Positions 34,566 through 42,896 of a DNA stretch of 64,000 bases are shown piece by piece (within the stretch, counting starts at the first letter, position 1; the number at the start of each line of letters is the position of its first letter). The notes beneath the pieces are model-generated. The model ran no database searches. It was not told the origin of the DNA and saw nothing but the letters and a program-made list of their open reading frames with translations. This stretch comes from Ruminococcus sp. UBA4275. Its GTDB lineage: Bacteria; Bacillota; Clostridia; Oscillospirales; Ruminococcaceae. The stretch is taken from the NCBI GenBank assembly GCA_002395085.1, contig DGVV01000081.1, positions 32,694-96,693 of the forward strand, read 5' to 3'. The position numbers and the translations under genes were made by a program.

Positions 34566-35492
34566 ATGATCATCAACACCGGAATGCGAACTGACATCCC
34601 CGCCTTTTATCCCGAATGGTTCATCAACCGTCTGCGGGCAGGATTTGTGCTGGTGCGCAATCCCTATCGGCAGGATTGGATTACCCGCTATACCCTGCAT
34701 CCGGATGTGGTGGACTGCATCGCTTTCTGCACGAAGAACCCAGCGCCGATGCTGCCGTATCTTGCAGAATTAAAACCGTATCATCAATACTGGTTCGTTA
34801 CCATCACACCGTATGGCAAAGAAATCGAACCGAATGTACCGCCGAAAGAAGCCGTCATGCAAAGTCTGACCGAACTTTCAAAAGCACTGGGCAGCGACTG
34901 CGTCGGCTGGCGGTATGACCCGATTCTCCTGAACAGCATCTACACACCGGAACGGCATATCCGCGATTTCACCGAAATGTGCAGAACCCTTTCTGGTTAT
35001 ACCAAAGTATGCGTGATCAGTTTCATCGACCTCTACGAAAAAGTAAAACGTAATTTTCCGCAGGCACAGACCGCAGCAAAGCAGGATCGCATCCATATCG
35101 GCAAAGCTTTTGCAGAAATCGGCAGACAATACGGTATAACGGTCAAAGCCTGCGCGGAAGGTACAGAACTGGAGCCATACGGTGTTGACTGTTCCGGCTG
35201 CATGACAAAGCAAACCTTTGAAACAGCAATCGGCAGCCGGCTGCTGGTTCAGAAGAAAAAGACACAGCGAACGGATTGTGCCTGCGTCCTTGGTACGGAC
35301 ATCGGCGCATACGACACCTGCGCTCATCTCTGCAAATACTGTTATGCCAACTCCAACTATGAAAATGTCAAACGCAACAGGCAGCTTCATGATCCGGAAT
35401 CTCCGCTTCTGATCGGCAATGTGCATCCCGGTGAGATCATACATCAGGCACAACAGGAAAGCTGGATTGATCTGCAGCTCACACTATTCTGA
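34566..35492 (+). CDS. DUF1848 family protein with cysteine cluster
   Basis: 308 residues. The family pattern is clear: IINTGMRTDIPAFYPEWFIN at the start, IAFCTKNPAPML near residue 60, VGWRYDPILLN near 118. A C-terminal cysteine cluster follows: CSGC, then CAC, then DTCAHLCKYCYAN. The barrel-like body with CxxxCxxC-type cysteines suggests an iron-sulfur protein distantly like radical SAM enzymes, but no activity is established that I know of. The start at 34566 follows AAAAGGAGG. It is followed after 14 bases by a zinc macrodomain gene, so the two are an operon. Confidence 0.88.
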   Translation: MIINTGMRTDIPAFYPEWFINRLRAGFVLVRNPYRQDWITRYTLHPDVVDCIAFCTKNPAPMLPYLAELKPYHQYWFVTITPYGKEIEPNVPPKEAVMQSLTELSKALGSDCVGWRYDPILLNSIYTPERHIRDFTEMCRTLSGYTKVCVISFIDLYEKVKRNFPQAQTAAKQDRIHIGKAFAEIGRQYGITVKACAEGTELEPYGVDCSGCMTKQTFETAIGSRLLVQKKKTQRTDCACVLGTDIGAYDTCAHLCKYCYANSNYENVKRNRQLHDPESPLLIGNVHPGEIIHQAQQESWIDLQLTLF

Positions 35493-35506
35493 AAGGAGAT
35501 CATCTT

Positions 35507-36265
35507 ATGAATCAACTGCATTTTCTGATTTCGCATCTGCTCTCCGAACGGGAGGATCTGAGCGGAATCCGGATTCCTGACGGCGAACAAGATCAATTCC
35601 GCCTGTACCGCGGGCTTGTGAATACCCGTCCCGTTATGCCGGCAGATGACCTTTTTTTGCAGACAGAGGACGATTTTCTACAGGCAGAAACGGCACGCAG
35701 GGGCATTACTGATGCCGCAGATCTGACGCCGGTTGAACCGGGCATCTGCCTTTGGAAAGGCGATATTACTACGCTGAAATGCGGCGCAATTGTCAACGCT
35801 GCAAACTCCGGCATGACGGGCTGCTGGCTGCCCTGCCATAGCTGCATTGACAACTGCATCCATACCTTTGCAGGTGTGCGGCTGCGGGCTTACTGCCATG
35901 CGCTGATGCAGGCGCAGGGACATGAAGAACCGACCGGTCAGGCAAAGATCACACCGGCATTCAATCTGCCCTGTAAGTATGTTATCCATACAGTCGGACC
36001 GATTGTTGACGGTGCTCTCACAGAGACACATTGCAAGCTGCTGGAAAGTTCCTATCAGAGTTGTCTGGAAATCGCAGTACAGAATCATGTGCCGTCAATT
36101 GCATTCTGCTGCATCTCAACAGGCGTATTCGGTTTTCCGCAGGATCGTGCTGCGGAAATTGCCGTGCGCACGGTCAGGGAATTCCGGGAAACACATGATA
36201 TTCAGGTCATCTTCAATGTGTTCAAAGAAGAAGATTACACATTCTATAAGCGATTGCTTGGCTAA
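35507..36265 (+). CDS. zinc-containing macrodomain protein (ADP-ribosyl hydrolase type)
   Basis: 252 residues. After an N-terminal helical region comes a macrodomain from about residue 80: ITTLKCGAIVNAANSGMTGC, the metal-site signature CWLPCHSCIDNCIHTFAG, and the phosphate loop CCISTGVFGFPQDRAAEIA. The Cys/His loop is that of zinc macrodomains which remove ADP-ribose from proteins and usually stand beside SirTM ADP-ribosyltransferase, GcvH-like and LplA-like genes. None of those partners is here; DUF1848 takes their place. Expected role: reversal of ADP-ribosylation. Confidence 0.9.
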   Translation: MNQLHFLISHLLSEREDLSGIRIPDGEQDQFRLYRGLVNTRPVMPADDLFLQTEDDFLQAETARRGITDAADLTPVEPGICLWKGDITTLKCGAIVNAANSGMTGCWLPCHSCIDNCIHTFAGVRLRAYCHALMQAQGHEEPTGQAKITPAFNLPCKYVIHTVGPIVDGALTETHCKLLESSYQSCLEIAVQNHVPSIAFCCISTGVFGFPQDRAAEIAVRTVREFRETHDIQVIFNVFKEEDYTFYKRLLG

Positions 36266-36275
36266 ACACAAAAAC

Positions 36276-36313
36276 AGGAGGATTCTGAACAGAAACAGAA
36301 TCCTCCTCTTTTT
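36276..36313 (+). terminator. terminator between convergent macrodomain genes
   Basis: 12-bp stem AGGAGGATTCTG / CAGAATCCTCCT followed by CTTTTTTC on the plus strand. Confidence 0.9.
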
Positions 36314-37339
36314 TCATTCTCCAAGCAGAGGCTGTCCGTATCGGAACAGCACCGCATTGATCTCAAAAATATCGTAGATATGGTTTTGCACACAGTATGT
36401 GATAATCAGATCAAACGGATCTGACGGCGAAAACGCAATTCCAGCACAGGCAAGCAGATCCAGCATCTCCGGCAGACGCAGCTTCAGCGCAACAGCGAAT
36501 GCAACGGCTGTCTTTTTGCTGGGTTTGTAATCCGGTTTGCAGCGAATCCGTGAAAACAATTTACGGTCAATATTCGCCCGTTTGTAGACAGTCACATCGT
36601 CCATTCTGCTTGCGTCAATCAGCTTAAAAAGCCGCTGCTGAAATGTGTCGCCGGCTGAACGGAGAATCTGTTCCAGCGGTTTTCCGGAAGATTGTTCCGG
36701 CAGATTGGTCTGCACCATGCGCGCTGAATCCGTTATTTGCTGTACTGCACGGCGTCTTCGATACGCTGCAAGATCCTTCCCTTCCGAATACTCGGTATGT
36801 TCCAGTTCTCTGACCTGATGTTCGTCCAGAAACGCATCAATAGAACCGACCAGCTTTTCCGAAAGTGCAAATGCTTCTCTTCCAAGTACCGCAAGAATCA
36901 CACGCATCTCATGCGTCAGCAGGAATTTGCCGATTTCCGAGAGCGCAATATCAAGTGCCTGATCTTTCGGGAAACCGTATACCCCGCTTGCGATCAGCGG
37001 AAATGCAATACTTTCCGCATGGAGAGAATCCGCCAGTTTCAGTGTATTTTCATAGCACTTCCGTAAAATATCCTTTTCCCCGTGGCAGCCGTCCAGCCAT
37101 GCCGGTCCGACCGTATGGATAATATACTGAGCGGACAGTGCAAAAGCAGGCGTCAAAGCTGCCTCCCCCGGTGCAATAGCCCCGATTTCTCTGCGTGCTG
37201 CAAGCAAATCTGCTGTACCGGCTGCTGCATAGACGGCACTGTCTGTTCCGCTGCCGATTTCCGGTTTCGGATTTGCAGTATTGACAATCACATCTGCGCT
37301 GATTTTTGTAATGTCCTGCCGAATGATCTGAAATGACAT
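36314..37339 (-). CDS. macrodomain protein with C-terminal HTH-like module
   Basis: 341 residues. Residues 1-170 are a classical macrodomain: DITKISADVIVNTANPKPEI, YIIHTVGPAW and the loop IASGVYGFPKDQALDIA. A polar linker follows, then a C-terminal module of about 110 residues (TFQQRLFKLIDASRMDDVTV to LFRYGQPLLG). This module includes VYKRANIDRKLFSRIRCKPD and resembles an XRE-like helical unit seen at the ends of varied clostridial proteins. It likely binds or hydrolyses ADP-ribose adducts while the tail recognises nucleic acid or protein. Convergent with the zinc macrodomain operon. Confidence 0.85.
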   Translation of the reverse strand: MSFQIIRQDITKISADVIVNTANPKPEIGSGTDSAVYAAAGTADLLAARREIGAIAPGEAALTPAFALSAQYIIHTVGPAWLDGCHGEKDILRKCYENTLKLADSLHAESIAFPLIASGVYGFPKDQALDIALSEIGKFLLTHEMRVILAVLGREAFALSEKLVGSIDAFLDEHQVRELEHTEYSEGKDLAAYRRRRAVQQITDSARMVQTNLPEQSSGKPLEQILRSAGDTFQQRLFKLIDASRMDDVTVYKRANIDRKLFSRIRCKPDYKPSKKTAVAFAVALKLRLPEMLDLLACAGIAFSPSDPFDLIITYCVQNHIYDIFEINAVLFRYGQPLLGE

Positions 37340-37386
37340 AGCAGCCTCCTGTCTGATGCCGGTGAGACAGAATCAGCCGGCAAGCA

Positions 37387-37929
37387 TCATACACATTTTC
37401 CGGAAAGCAGCCACGGAACGGCTGCATCCATTACCCGATCGAGTTCGCCCGGATGCAGAAAACGGTGATCTGCACCCGTAATTACCTGATGCGTAATCTT
37501 CGGATTGCGGGAACAGAAATCCGCGATAGATTCCGGAAGAACCACATCATCACAGTCTCCGTGAATCAAAAGCATTTTCCGATCAGACTGCTGCATAAAA
37601 ATATCGTTTCTGCACAGCTCCTCATAAAAAGAATACGGCACATCAAGTCTATGATCATATCCCAGCTGAACAGAACCGGATTGCTGATAAGAAACCATTC
37701 CGCTGCCTTCCTGTTCAACAATCCGGGAAAAGACGGCAGCCATATTGACAGCGGGTGCGCGCAGCACAATCTGTATATTATCCGGAATATCCGCCATGGA
37801 GAGCAGTGTGAGATAACCGCCGAAACTGGTTGCAAAAATGCCGCTCCAATCTGATTCGGGGAACAGCATCTTCGCATAAGCCCCCAGACTGCAAAAATCA
37901 TTCCGGCAGCATTGCAGAGAAAACAGCAT
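37387..37929 (-). CDS. alpha/beta hydrolase, N-terminally short
   Basis: 180 residues. The nucleophile elbow is near residue 34 (IFATSFGGYLTLL); the acid is probably in LLIHGDCDDVVLPES and the His in GADHRFLHPGE near the C-terminus. Normal members have 60-90 residues more before the elbow, carrying the first beta strands and oxyanion loop, which are missing here. Yet the short gene has its own consensus promoter and a GAGAGGGG site, so it is transcribed. Either a shortened but folded enzyme or a decaying copy. Confidence 0.65.
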   Translation of the reverse strand: MLFSLQCCRNDFCSLGAYAKMLFPESDWSGIFATSFGGYLTLLSMADIPDNIQIVLRAPAVNMAAVFSRIVEQEGSGMVSYQQSGSVQLGYDHRLDVPYSFYEELCRNDIFMQQSDRKMLLIHGDCDDVVLPESIADFCSRNPKITHQVITGADHRFLHPGELDRVMDAAVPWLLSGKCV

Positions 37930-37961
37930 ATCAGTAAATCCCCTCTCTCTGTGTTATCTCT

Positions 37962-37990
37962 ATTATAAACGATCAGAACAAAGAAATCAA
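37962..37990 (-). promoter_or_regulatory. promoter of the short hydrolase gene
   Basis: Minus-strand TTGATT (37990-37985), 17-base spacer, TATAAT (37967-37962). Confidence 0.65.
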
Positions 37991-38025
37991 GCCTCGAAAA
38001 CCAATCCGCACATCAAAATTTGCTG

Positions 38026-38060
38026 TCAAAAATGGACCGAAGTATCACTCCGGCCCATTT
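38026..38060 (-). terminator. terminator of the nitroreductase gene
   Basis: Minus-strand hairpin AAATGGGCCG / CGGTCCATTT followed by TTGACA, seven bases after the stop codon. Confidence 0.7.
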
Positions 38061-38067
38061 ACAGCGA

Positions 38068-38589
38068 TTATTCTGCCCAGTAAACGTAGTTTTCCTTCCG
38101 CGGCTGTGCGGGCGGAACAGCATCTTCTGCTGCATATCCGAGAATGCAATGCCCGATGCCCTCATAATCGCCCTCAATTCCGAGACGCTTCAGCAGTTCC
38201 TTGCCTTCTTCCGACTCAAACTCCTCTTTTGCACGGTGAATCCAGCAGCTTGCAACACCGTATGCGTGTGCGGCATTCAGCAGATTGCCCATCACAAGGC
38301 TGCCGTCATAAAGATAGGTCGGCTTCGATTTGTCCGCCAGCACAATCAGAATCACGGGCGCACCGTAGAACGGATCAGTATCCGTGCCGATCACCTTTGC
38401 GTTCCACGCGGAGATCTGATCACGCAGTTCCTTATTCGTAACCGCGATGATCACCGGTGTCTGCCAGTTCATGCCGGTCGGTGCATAAGTTCCTGCCTCC
38501 ACGATCTTTTCCAGAACATCCTTCGGAACAGCATCCGGCAGAAAACTGCGAACACTTCTTCTTGTAACCAGATTCTCAATTGCATCCAT
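38068..38589 (-). CDS. nitroreductase family protein
   Basis: 173 residues, FMN-dependent NAD(P)H oxidoreductase of the minimal nitroreductase fold. FMN-binding RRSVRSFLPDAV at residues 12-23, GTYAPTGMNWQTP near 35, and the C-terminal GHCILGYAAED. Likely reduces quinones or nitro compounds. An AAGGAGG site precedes the ATG. Appears monocistronic. Confidence 0.92.
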   Translation of the reverse strand: MDAIENLVTRRSVRSFLPDAVPKDVLEKIVEAGTYAPTGMNWQTPVIIAVTNKELRDQISAWNAKVIGTDTDPFYGAPVILIVLADKSKPTYLYDGSLVMGNLLNAAHAYGVASCWIHRAKEEFESEEGKELLKRLGIEGDYEGIGHCILGYAAEDAVPPAQPRKENYVYWAE

Positions 38590-38785
38590 GATGTTTCCTC
38601 CTTAAATTTGCAGCAAATGTTCAGTATTGATTCGCATTACGGCGACATCATTCTTATTATACAGCAGTGAATGCACCGGAAGTCAAGCAAAACTTAAAAT
38701 TTTGTAGGGCATTACAAAATTCACGCATCACAGTTATGCAATATGACAGCAAACCGCTTTCGCAGGATCGGAAACAGACATTGAA

Positions 38786-39730
38786 TCAGATTCCGCGGAA
38801 TTTGATTGCCTTATACTTCTCAGAGCGCTCCGCAACCGTTGCGCGAGCCTGCGGATCCATAAAGAAGCCGCCCTGGGTATCTGCAATCTCATCGCAGTGA
38901 ACGCCGCGTCCCTCCTCAGAGGTGCGGTCACGCTCCAGTCCGTTTGCTGCAATCACAAACTTCCACTTGCCGTCGTCGGTCTTGACCAGATCGCCGCCTG
39001 CCCCGCAGACTGCACATTCAATCGGATACTGCAAACCGCGCCACTGCTTTTCGCCAAGACACAGGCAGTTACTGTGGCAGTTCGGACACCATCCCGCTTC
39101 CGGCTCACCCAGCCATTTCCGTTCAGCCGGAGCAGTTTTCAGAGATTTCATGATATTCTCACCGATTTCCCTTGCGCGTGCAAGTTTCTCCTCATGCAGA
39201 AGCACCTGTGCCGGCGCAGGAACCATCGTTGCCATGAACATATCAATGATTTTGAAGCTGTTGGAGAAGGTCGCAGCCTGCATACATTCCAGCGCCATCG
39301 ACTGCCATGAACGGGTCGAACCACCGACAGCAATCAGAGCGCCGATGCGGTCACGCGGCTGAATTGCACCGATTTTGGTCAGAAAAGCGGTTTCATAAGC
39401 GAGATTGCGATGCATGAATTTCAGGAAGAGCGAAGAAGGCATCAGCGCATAGGTCGGCGCAGAGAAAATAACTGCATCCTGATCGAGCAGCACATCCATG
39501 ATTTTCTTTTTATCGTCCTTGGAATCCAGCGCACAGCCCGTATGCTTGCCCATAGACATTCCCATCGTACAGGAGGTACATCCGGTGCAGTCCAGCAGAT
39601 CATAGTCCTTCAGATTAATCATCGTGACCTCTGCCCCCTGCTCCTGACACGCAAGCAGTGCCTCTTTCAGCAGGATGTCACAATTGCTGTCTTTTCTGCC
39701 GGCGCTCACGCCCATTACTTTGAACTTCAT
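38786..39730 (-). CDS. flavodoxin-like NAD(P)H oxidoreductase with cysteine-rich C-terminus
   Basis: 314 residues. Residues 1-200 have the FMN-reductase/WrbA fold: VMGVSAGRKDSNCDILLKEA (phosphate loop), CTGCTSCTMG in the middle and SAPTYALMPSSL. The remaining 110 residues carry additional cysteines (CPNCHSNCLC, CAVCGAGG), likely a zinc or iron-sulfur site. Probably reduces a xenobiotic or thiol-linked substrate. A palindrome in its leader may be an operator. Confidence 0.85.
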   Translation of the reverse strand: MKFKVMGVSAGRKDSNCDILLKEALLACQEQGAEVTMINLKDYDLLDCTGCTSCTMGMSMGKHTGCALDSKDDKKKIMDVLLDQDAVIFSAPTYALMPSSLFLKFMHRNLAYETAFLTKIGAIQPRDRIGALIAVGGSTRSWQSMALECMQAATFSNSFKIIDMFMATMVPAPAQVLLHEEKLARAREIGENIMKSLKTAPAERKWLGEPEAGWCPNCHSNCLCLGEKQWRGLQYPIECAVCGAGGDLVKTDDGKWKFVIAANGLERDRTSEEGRGVHCDEIADTQGGFFMDPQARATVAERSEKYKAIKFRGI

Positions 39731-39760
39731 AGCATTCTCCTTTTATCTGATAATATGGTT

Positions 39761-39773
39761 GATACAAGGTATC
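39761..39773 (-). promoter_or_regulatory. possible operator in the oxidoreductase leader
   Basis: Perfect palindrome GATAC-AAG-GTATC between the promoter and start codon of the flavodoxin-like gene. No regulator gene lies beside it. Confidence 0.4.
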
Positions 39774-39810
39774 CTGAAAGATGTCTGTTCAGATCAGGCA
39801 TCTGTTCATT

Positions 39811-39839
39811 ATTATATAACAATCAAAAGGAAAAAGCAA
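39811..39839 (-). promoter_or_regulatory. promoter of the flavodoxin-like oxidoreductase gene
   Basis: Minus-strand TTGCTT (39839-39834), 17-base spacer, TATAAT (39816-39811). Confidence 0.55.
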
Positions 39840-39952
39840 TAACGATTGTGAAGAATGAGCAAAATTAACAAAAATGGAAATTGCCGATTGGATCCGTGTA
39901 GCAGTGCGGCAATAAGCATAGAAAGATCAGCAAGCGGGTCCGCCGCTGTCAG

Positions 39953-40936
39953 TTACCCAAGCAGCTTGCAGCAATAATCCTCCAGCAAAGCACGGGTTTC
40001 CTCCGGCGATTTCTTCAGGAAGCCGCCAGCAGCCGGAATATGTCCCCCGCCTCCGAAATGCTTTGCGATTGCCTTTGCAGAGTAAAGCGGAGAGATTGCC
40101 TTCACCGCAAACCGCGAATGACCTTCCGGATTCTCCGGAGGATATTCCCGCACCATGACCGTGAGTTCTGCTGAACCAATGATCTCAAGCAAATTGTTGA
40201 TATTTTGCATGGCGGGTGCATTCTGGTCTGCAATACCGATTTCTGCAAGATCTTTCTGCGTAATCATGCCTGTAATCAGCCTGCCGCCGCAAAGTTCATG
40301 CAAACCGGAGAAAATACGGGATTCCAGTGCAATCCGTTCTTTCGATTTGATCATTGTCTGTTTTCTGCCGATTTCATAGGGATTTGCACCGGCTTGAATC
40401 AGGCGCGCCGCGGACAAAAACGATGCTTCGTTTGTACTGGATGTGCGAAAACAACTCGTATCCGTGACAAGCGCCGTATACAGCAAATCTGCAAGCTGTT
40501 TGGTAATCGGCACACCAAGCATTTCTGCAAGATCCAGAACCAGTTCACTGCAGGCGCTGCGTTCCGGATGAACATACTCAATTGCTGCCTGTTCATTTTC
40601 TGCACCATGATGATCAATCCAGAAGGCATATTGCTTCGTACCAAGTACCTGACCGGTGCGGGAACGGTCACTGCAATCCACGGCAATATACTGTGCAGAT
40701 TCGTCCAGCGAGTCCATCGAAACAGCAGCTGTCATACTGCGGAACTGTTCCGGAACAGAATCTCTGCCACACACACAAACCTTTGCACCCAATTCCCGGA
40801 GAATCAGCGCAAGTGCATAAGCCGAACCGATGCAGTCACCGTCGGGATTAATGTGGTACACAATGAAAAACTGTGCATTTTCTGCGGTACAGGCGATGCG
40901 AAGACGATCCGAAAAATCACTCAGCGAATAATACAT
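39953..40936 (-). CDS. nrnA: DHH-family phosphoesterase, NrnA-type
   Basis: 327 residues. Bifunctional nano-RNase and 3'-phosphoadenosine 5'-phosphate phosphatase family. Metal motifs: HINPDGDCIGSAYALA, VDCSDRS, and DHHGAEN; the C-terminal DHHA1 domain ends with HFGGGGHIPAAGGF. The start at 40936 is chosen because a perfect TTGACA/TATAAT promoter ends just upstream; the longer frame to 40984 would begin within that promoter. Confidence 0.93.
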   Translation of the reverse strand: MYYSLSDFSDRLRIACTAENAQFFIVYHINPDGDCIGSAYALALILRELGAKVCVCGRDSVPEQFRSMTAAVSMDSLDESAQYIAVDCSDRSRTGQVLGTKQYAFWIDHHGAENEQAAIEYVHPERSACSELVLDLAEMLGVPITKQLADLLYTALVTDTSCFRTSSTNEASFLSAARLIQAGANPYEIGRKQTMIKSKERIALESRIFSGLHELCGGRLITGMITQKDLAEIGIADQNAPAMQNINNLLEIIGSAELTVMVREYPPENPEGHSRFAVKAISPLYSAKAIAKHFGGGGHIPAAGGFLKKSPEETRALLEDYCCKLLG

Positions 40937-40972
40937 CGTGAAACAACCTTCTTTCTTATGAATTGTATTTCC

Positions 40973-41001
40973 ATTATACACCATATCCGGAGAGCTGTCA
41001 A
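40973..41001 (-). promoter_or_regulatory. promoter of nrnA
   Basis: Minus-strand TTGACA (41001-40996), 17-base spacer, TATAAT (40978-40973). Confidence 0.8.
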
Positions 41002-41207
41002 CTTAATCTTCTACGTGTAATATGAGGCAGCAGTACCGCGCTGCATTGCGTTTCGTCTGATATTCCCAGACACATTTCCGATGGAATGAAAAATACCGGT
41101 TTATATTGCAGCAGCACTCACGCTTATGTTGTCTGCCAACGAATAACGGAAACACTGTTTATTCGGGCAGGAACGGAGAAGTATACAATCGAACCAGTCT
41201 AATAGAG

Positions 41208-41236
41208 TAGACAAATTCACACTTTTGTGATATAAT
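41208..41236 (+). promoter_or_regulatory. promoter of the cobalamin operon
   Basis: TAGACA (41208-41213), 17-base spacer, TATAAT (41231-41236). The inferred leader is only about 30 bases. The region from 41002 to 41207 shows no riboswitch motif or other recognisable element. Confidence 0.7.
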
Positions 41237-41271
41237 ACCTTTATATTTATTTGTCAGCGGAGGTGATTTGC

Positions 41272-41769
41272 ATGATACATTACTATTACGGAGACGGTAA
41301 AGGAAAAACATCTGCTGCAATCGGTGCTTGCATCCGTGCCGCAGGAAACGGATTGCACTGTGTTGTAATCCAATTCCTGAAAAACGGTTCAAGCGGTGAG
41401 ATTCCGCTGCTGAAGCAAATTGAAATACCGGTCAGGACTTGCAGTTTCAAAGGAATCCGTTTTTTCCGCGATATGAACAAAGATGAACAGCAAACTGTCA
41501 TTGCTGAACATAATGCAAATCTCCTTGAAATCCTGCAAAAGCAGTTCGATCTCGTCGTACTGGATGAACTCGGTGATGCAATCCGGCGTGAGGCGGTTGA
41601 TCCGGAACTTGTACGTGCAATGCTGTCCCGCCATGACTGTGAACTGATCATCACCGGACATACACCCGTGAAGATTTTGCTGCAATCTGCTGATTACATC
41701 ACGGAATTCCGCTGCACAGCACATCCGTATCAAAACGGTCTGCCTGCAAGGAAAGGAATCGAATATTGA
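41272..41769 (+). CDS. cobO: cob(I)yrinic acid a,c-diamide adenosyltransferase
   Basis: 165 residues, CobO/BtuR type. Attaches the 5'-deoxyadenosyl group from ATP to Co(I) of corrinoids. The P-loop YYYGDGKGKTSAAIGA is at the N-terminus, and LVVLDELGDAIRRE and IITGHTP follow as in the family. The start at 41272 follows GCGGAGGTGAT. First gene of the 17-gene overlapping operon. Confidence 0.95.
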   Translation: MIHYYYGDGKGKTSAAIGACIRAAGNGLHCVVIQFLKNGSSGEIPLLKQIEIPVRTCSFKGIRFFRDMNKDEQQTVIAEHNANLLEILQKQFDLVVLDELGDAIRREAVDPELVRAMLSRHDCELIITGHTPVKILLQSADYITEFRCTAHPYQNGLPARKGIEY

Positions 41770-42896
41770 ACAAGTTTATCTACCGCGGCAGCCAGAAATT
41801 GCGCTGCGGTTATACAACCGGTTCCTGTGCTGCCGGTGCAGCAAAGGCAGCCGCCGAAATGCTGCTTTCCGGCAAAAAATGTGAACAAATATCGCTGATG
41901 ACACCCGCCGGCATCCCGCTGACACTCGACATACGGGATGTGCAGCTTCGGGCGCATTCCGCTTCCTGCGCGATTCAGAAGGACAGCGGCGACGACCCTG
42001 ATGTCACAAACGGCATCCTGATTTACGCGGCTGTGCAGAAGGCTGCATCCGGCATTGTCATAACAGGCGGAACAGGCATCGGGACAGTCACAAAACCGGG
42101 ACTGAATCAGCCTGCCGGCGCATCTGCAATCAACTCAACGCCGCGCAGAATGATCACGGAAGCAGTCACTGAAATTGCACAAAAATACAAGTATACAGGC
42201 GGATTTCACGTCGAAATATCAGCGCCCGAAGGCACGGCAATCGCGAAAAGAACCTTTAATCCGCGTATGGGAATTGAAGGCGGTATTTCCATTATCGGAA
42301 CAACCGGAATTGTTGAACCGATGAGCGACCGTGCAATCATTGAGACCATTCGCACGGAAGCAAATATGCGGCACGCTGCGGGATACCGCAATCTCGTACT
42401 GACCGTTGGCAATTACAGCGAACAATTTGTGCAAATGTCGCTGCCTGATCTCTCCGAAAAATGCGTCATGACAAGCAATTTCATCGGGGATGCGCTGGAC
42501 ATCGGCGTTTCACTCGGTTTCGCACGCATTCTGCTCATCGGTCATATCGGCAAACTGGTCAAACTCGGTTCAGGCATCATGAATACGCACTCCGCATACG
42601 CAGACGGGCGTATGGAAACACTCATTGCCTGCGGCGCGCTTGCGGGTGTTCAGCGTGATATTCTAATGCAAATCGTAGACTGCGTAACAACCGATGCCGC
42701 ACTTGAGATACTCTGTACGGATCCGGCAGCAGAACAAACTCTTGACATTTTGGCAGAACGAATTGACAGCTATCTGCACGCACGTGTGAAAGCACAGGCG
42801 GAAGCCGGAGCTATTATTTTTTCCAATCAGCACAATCTGCTGCTGAAAACAAAGTATGCAGACCGTATTTTGCAGGCGGTCACGGAGGAGAAATAA
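41766..42896 (+). CDS. cbiD: cobalt-precorrin-5B C1-methyltransferase CbiD
   Basis: 376 residues. Methylates C-1 of the corrin ring in the oxygen-independent route; CbiD marks that route. Recognised by RCGYTTGSCAAGAAKAAAE, TGGTGIGTVTKPGL and INSTPRRMI. Start is TTG overlapping the cobO stop (TTGA). Confidence 0.96.
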   Translation: MNKFIYRGSQKLRCGYTTGSCAAGAAKAAAEMLLSGKKCEQISLMTPAGIPLTLDIRDVQLRAHSASCAIQKDSGDDPDVTNGILIYAAVQKAASGIVITGGTGIGTVTKPGLNQPAGASAINSTPRRMITEAVTEIAQKYKYTGGFHVEISAPEGTAIAKRTFNPRMGIEGGISIIGTTGIVEPMSDRAIIETIRTEANMRHAAGYRNLVLTVGNYSEQFVQMSLPDLSEKCVMTSNFIGDALDIGVSLGFARILLIGHIGKLVKLGSGIMNTHSAYADGRMETLIACGALAGVQRDILMQIVDCVTTDAALEILCTDPAAEQTLDILAERIDSYLHARVKAQAEAGAIIFSNQHNLLLKTKYADRILQAVTEEK

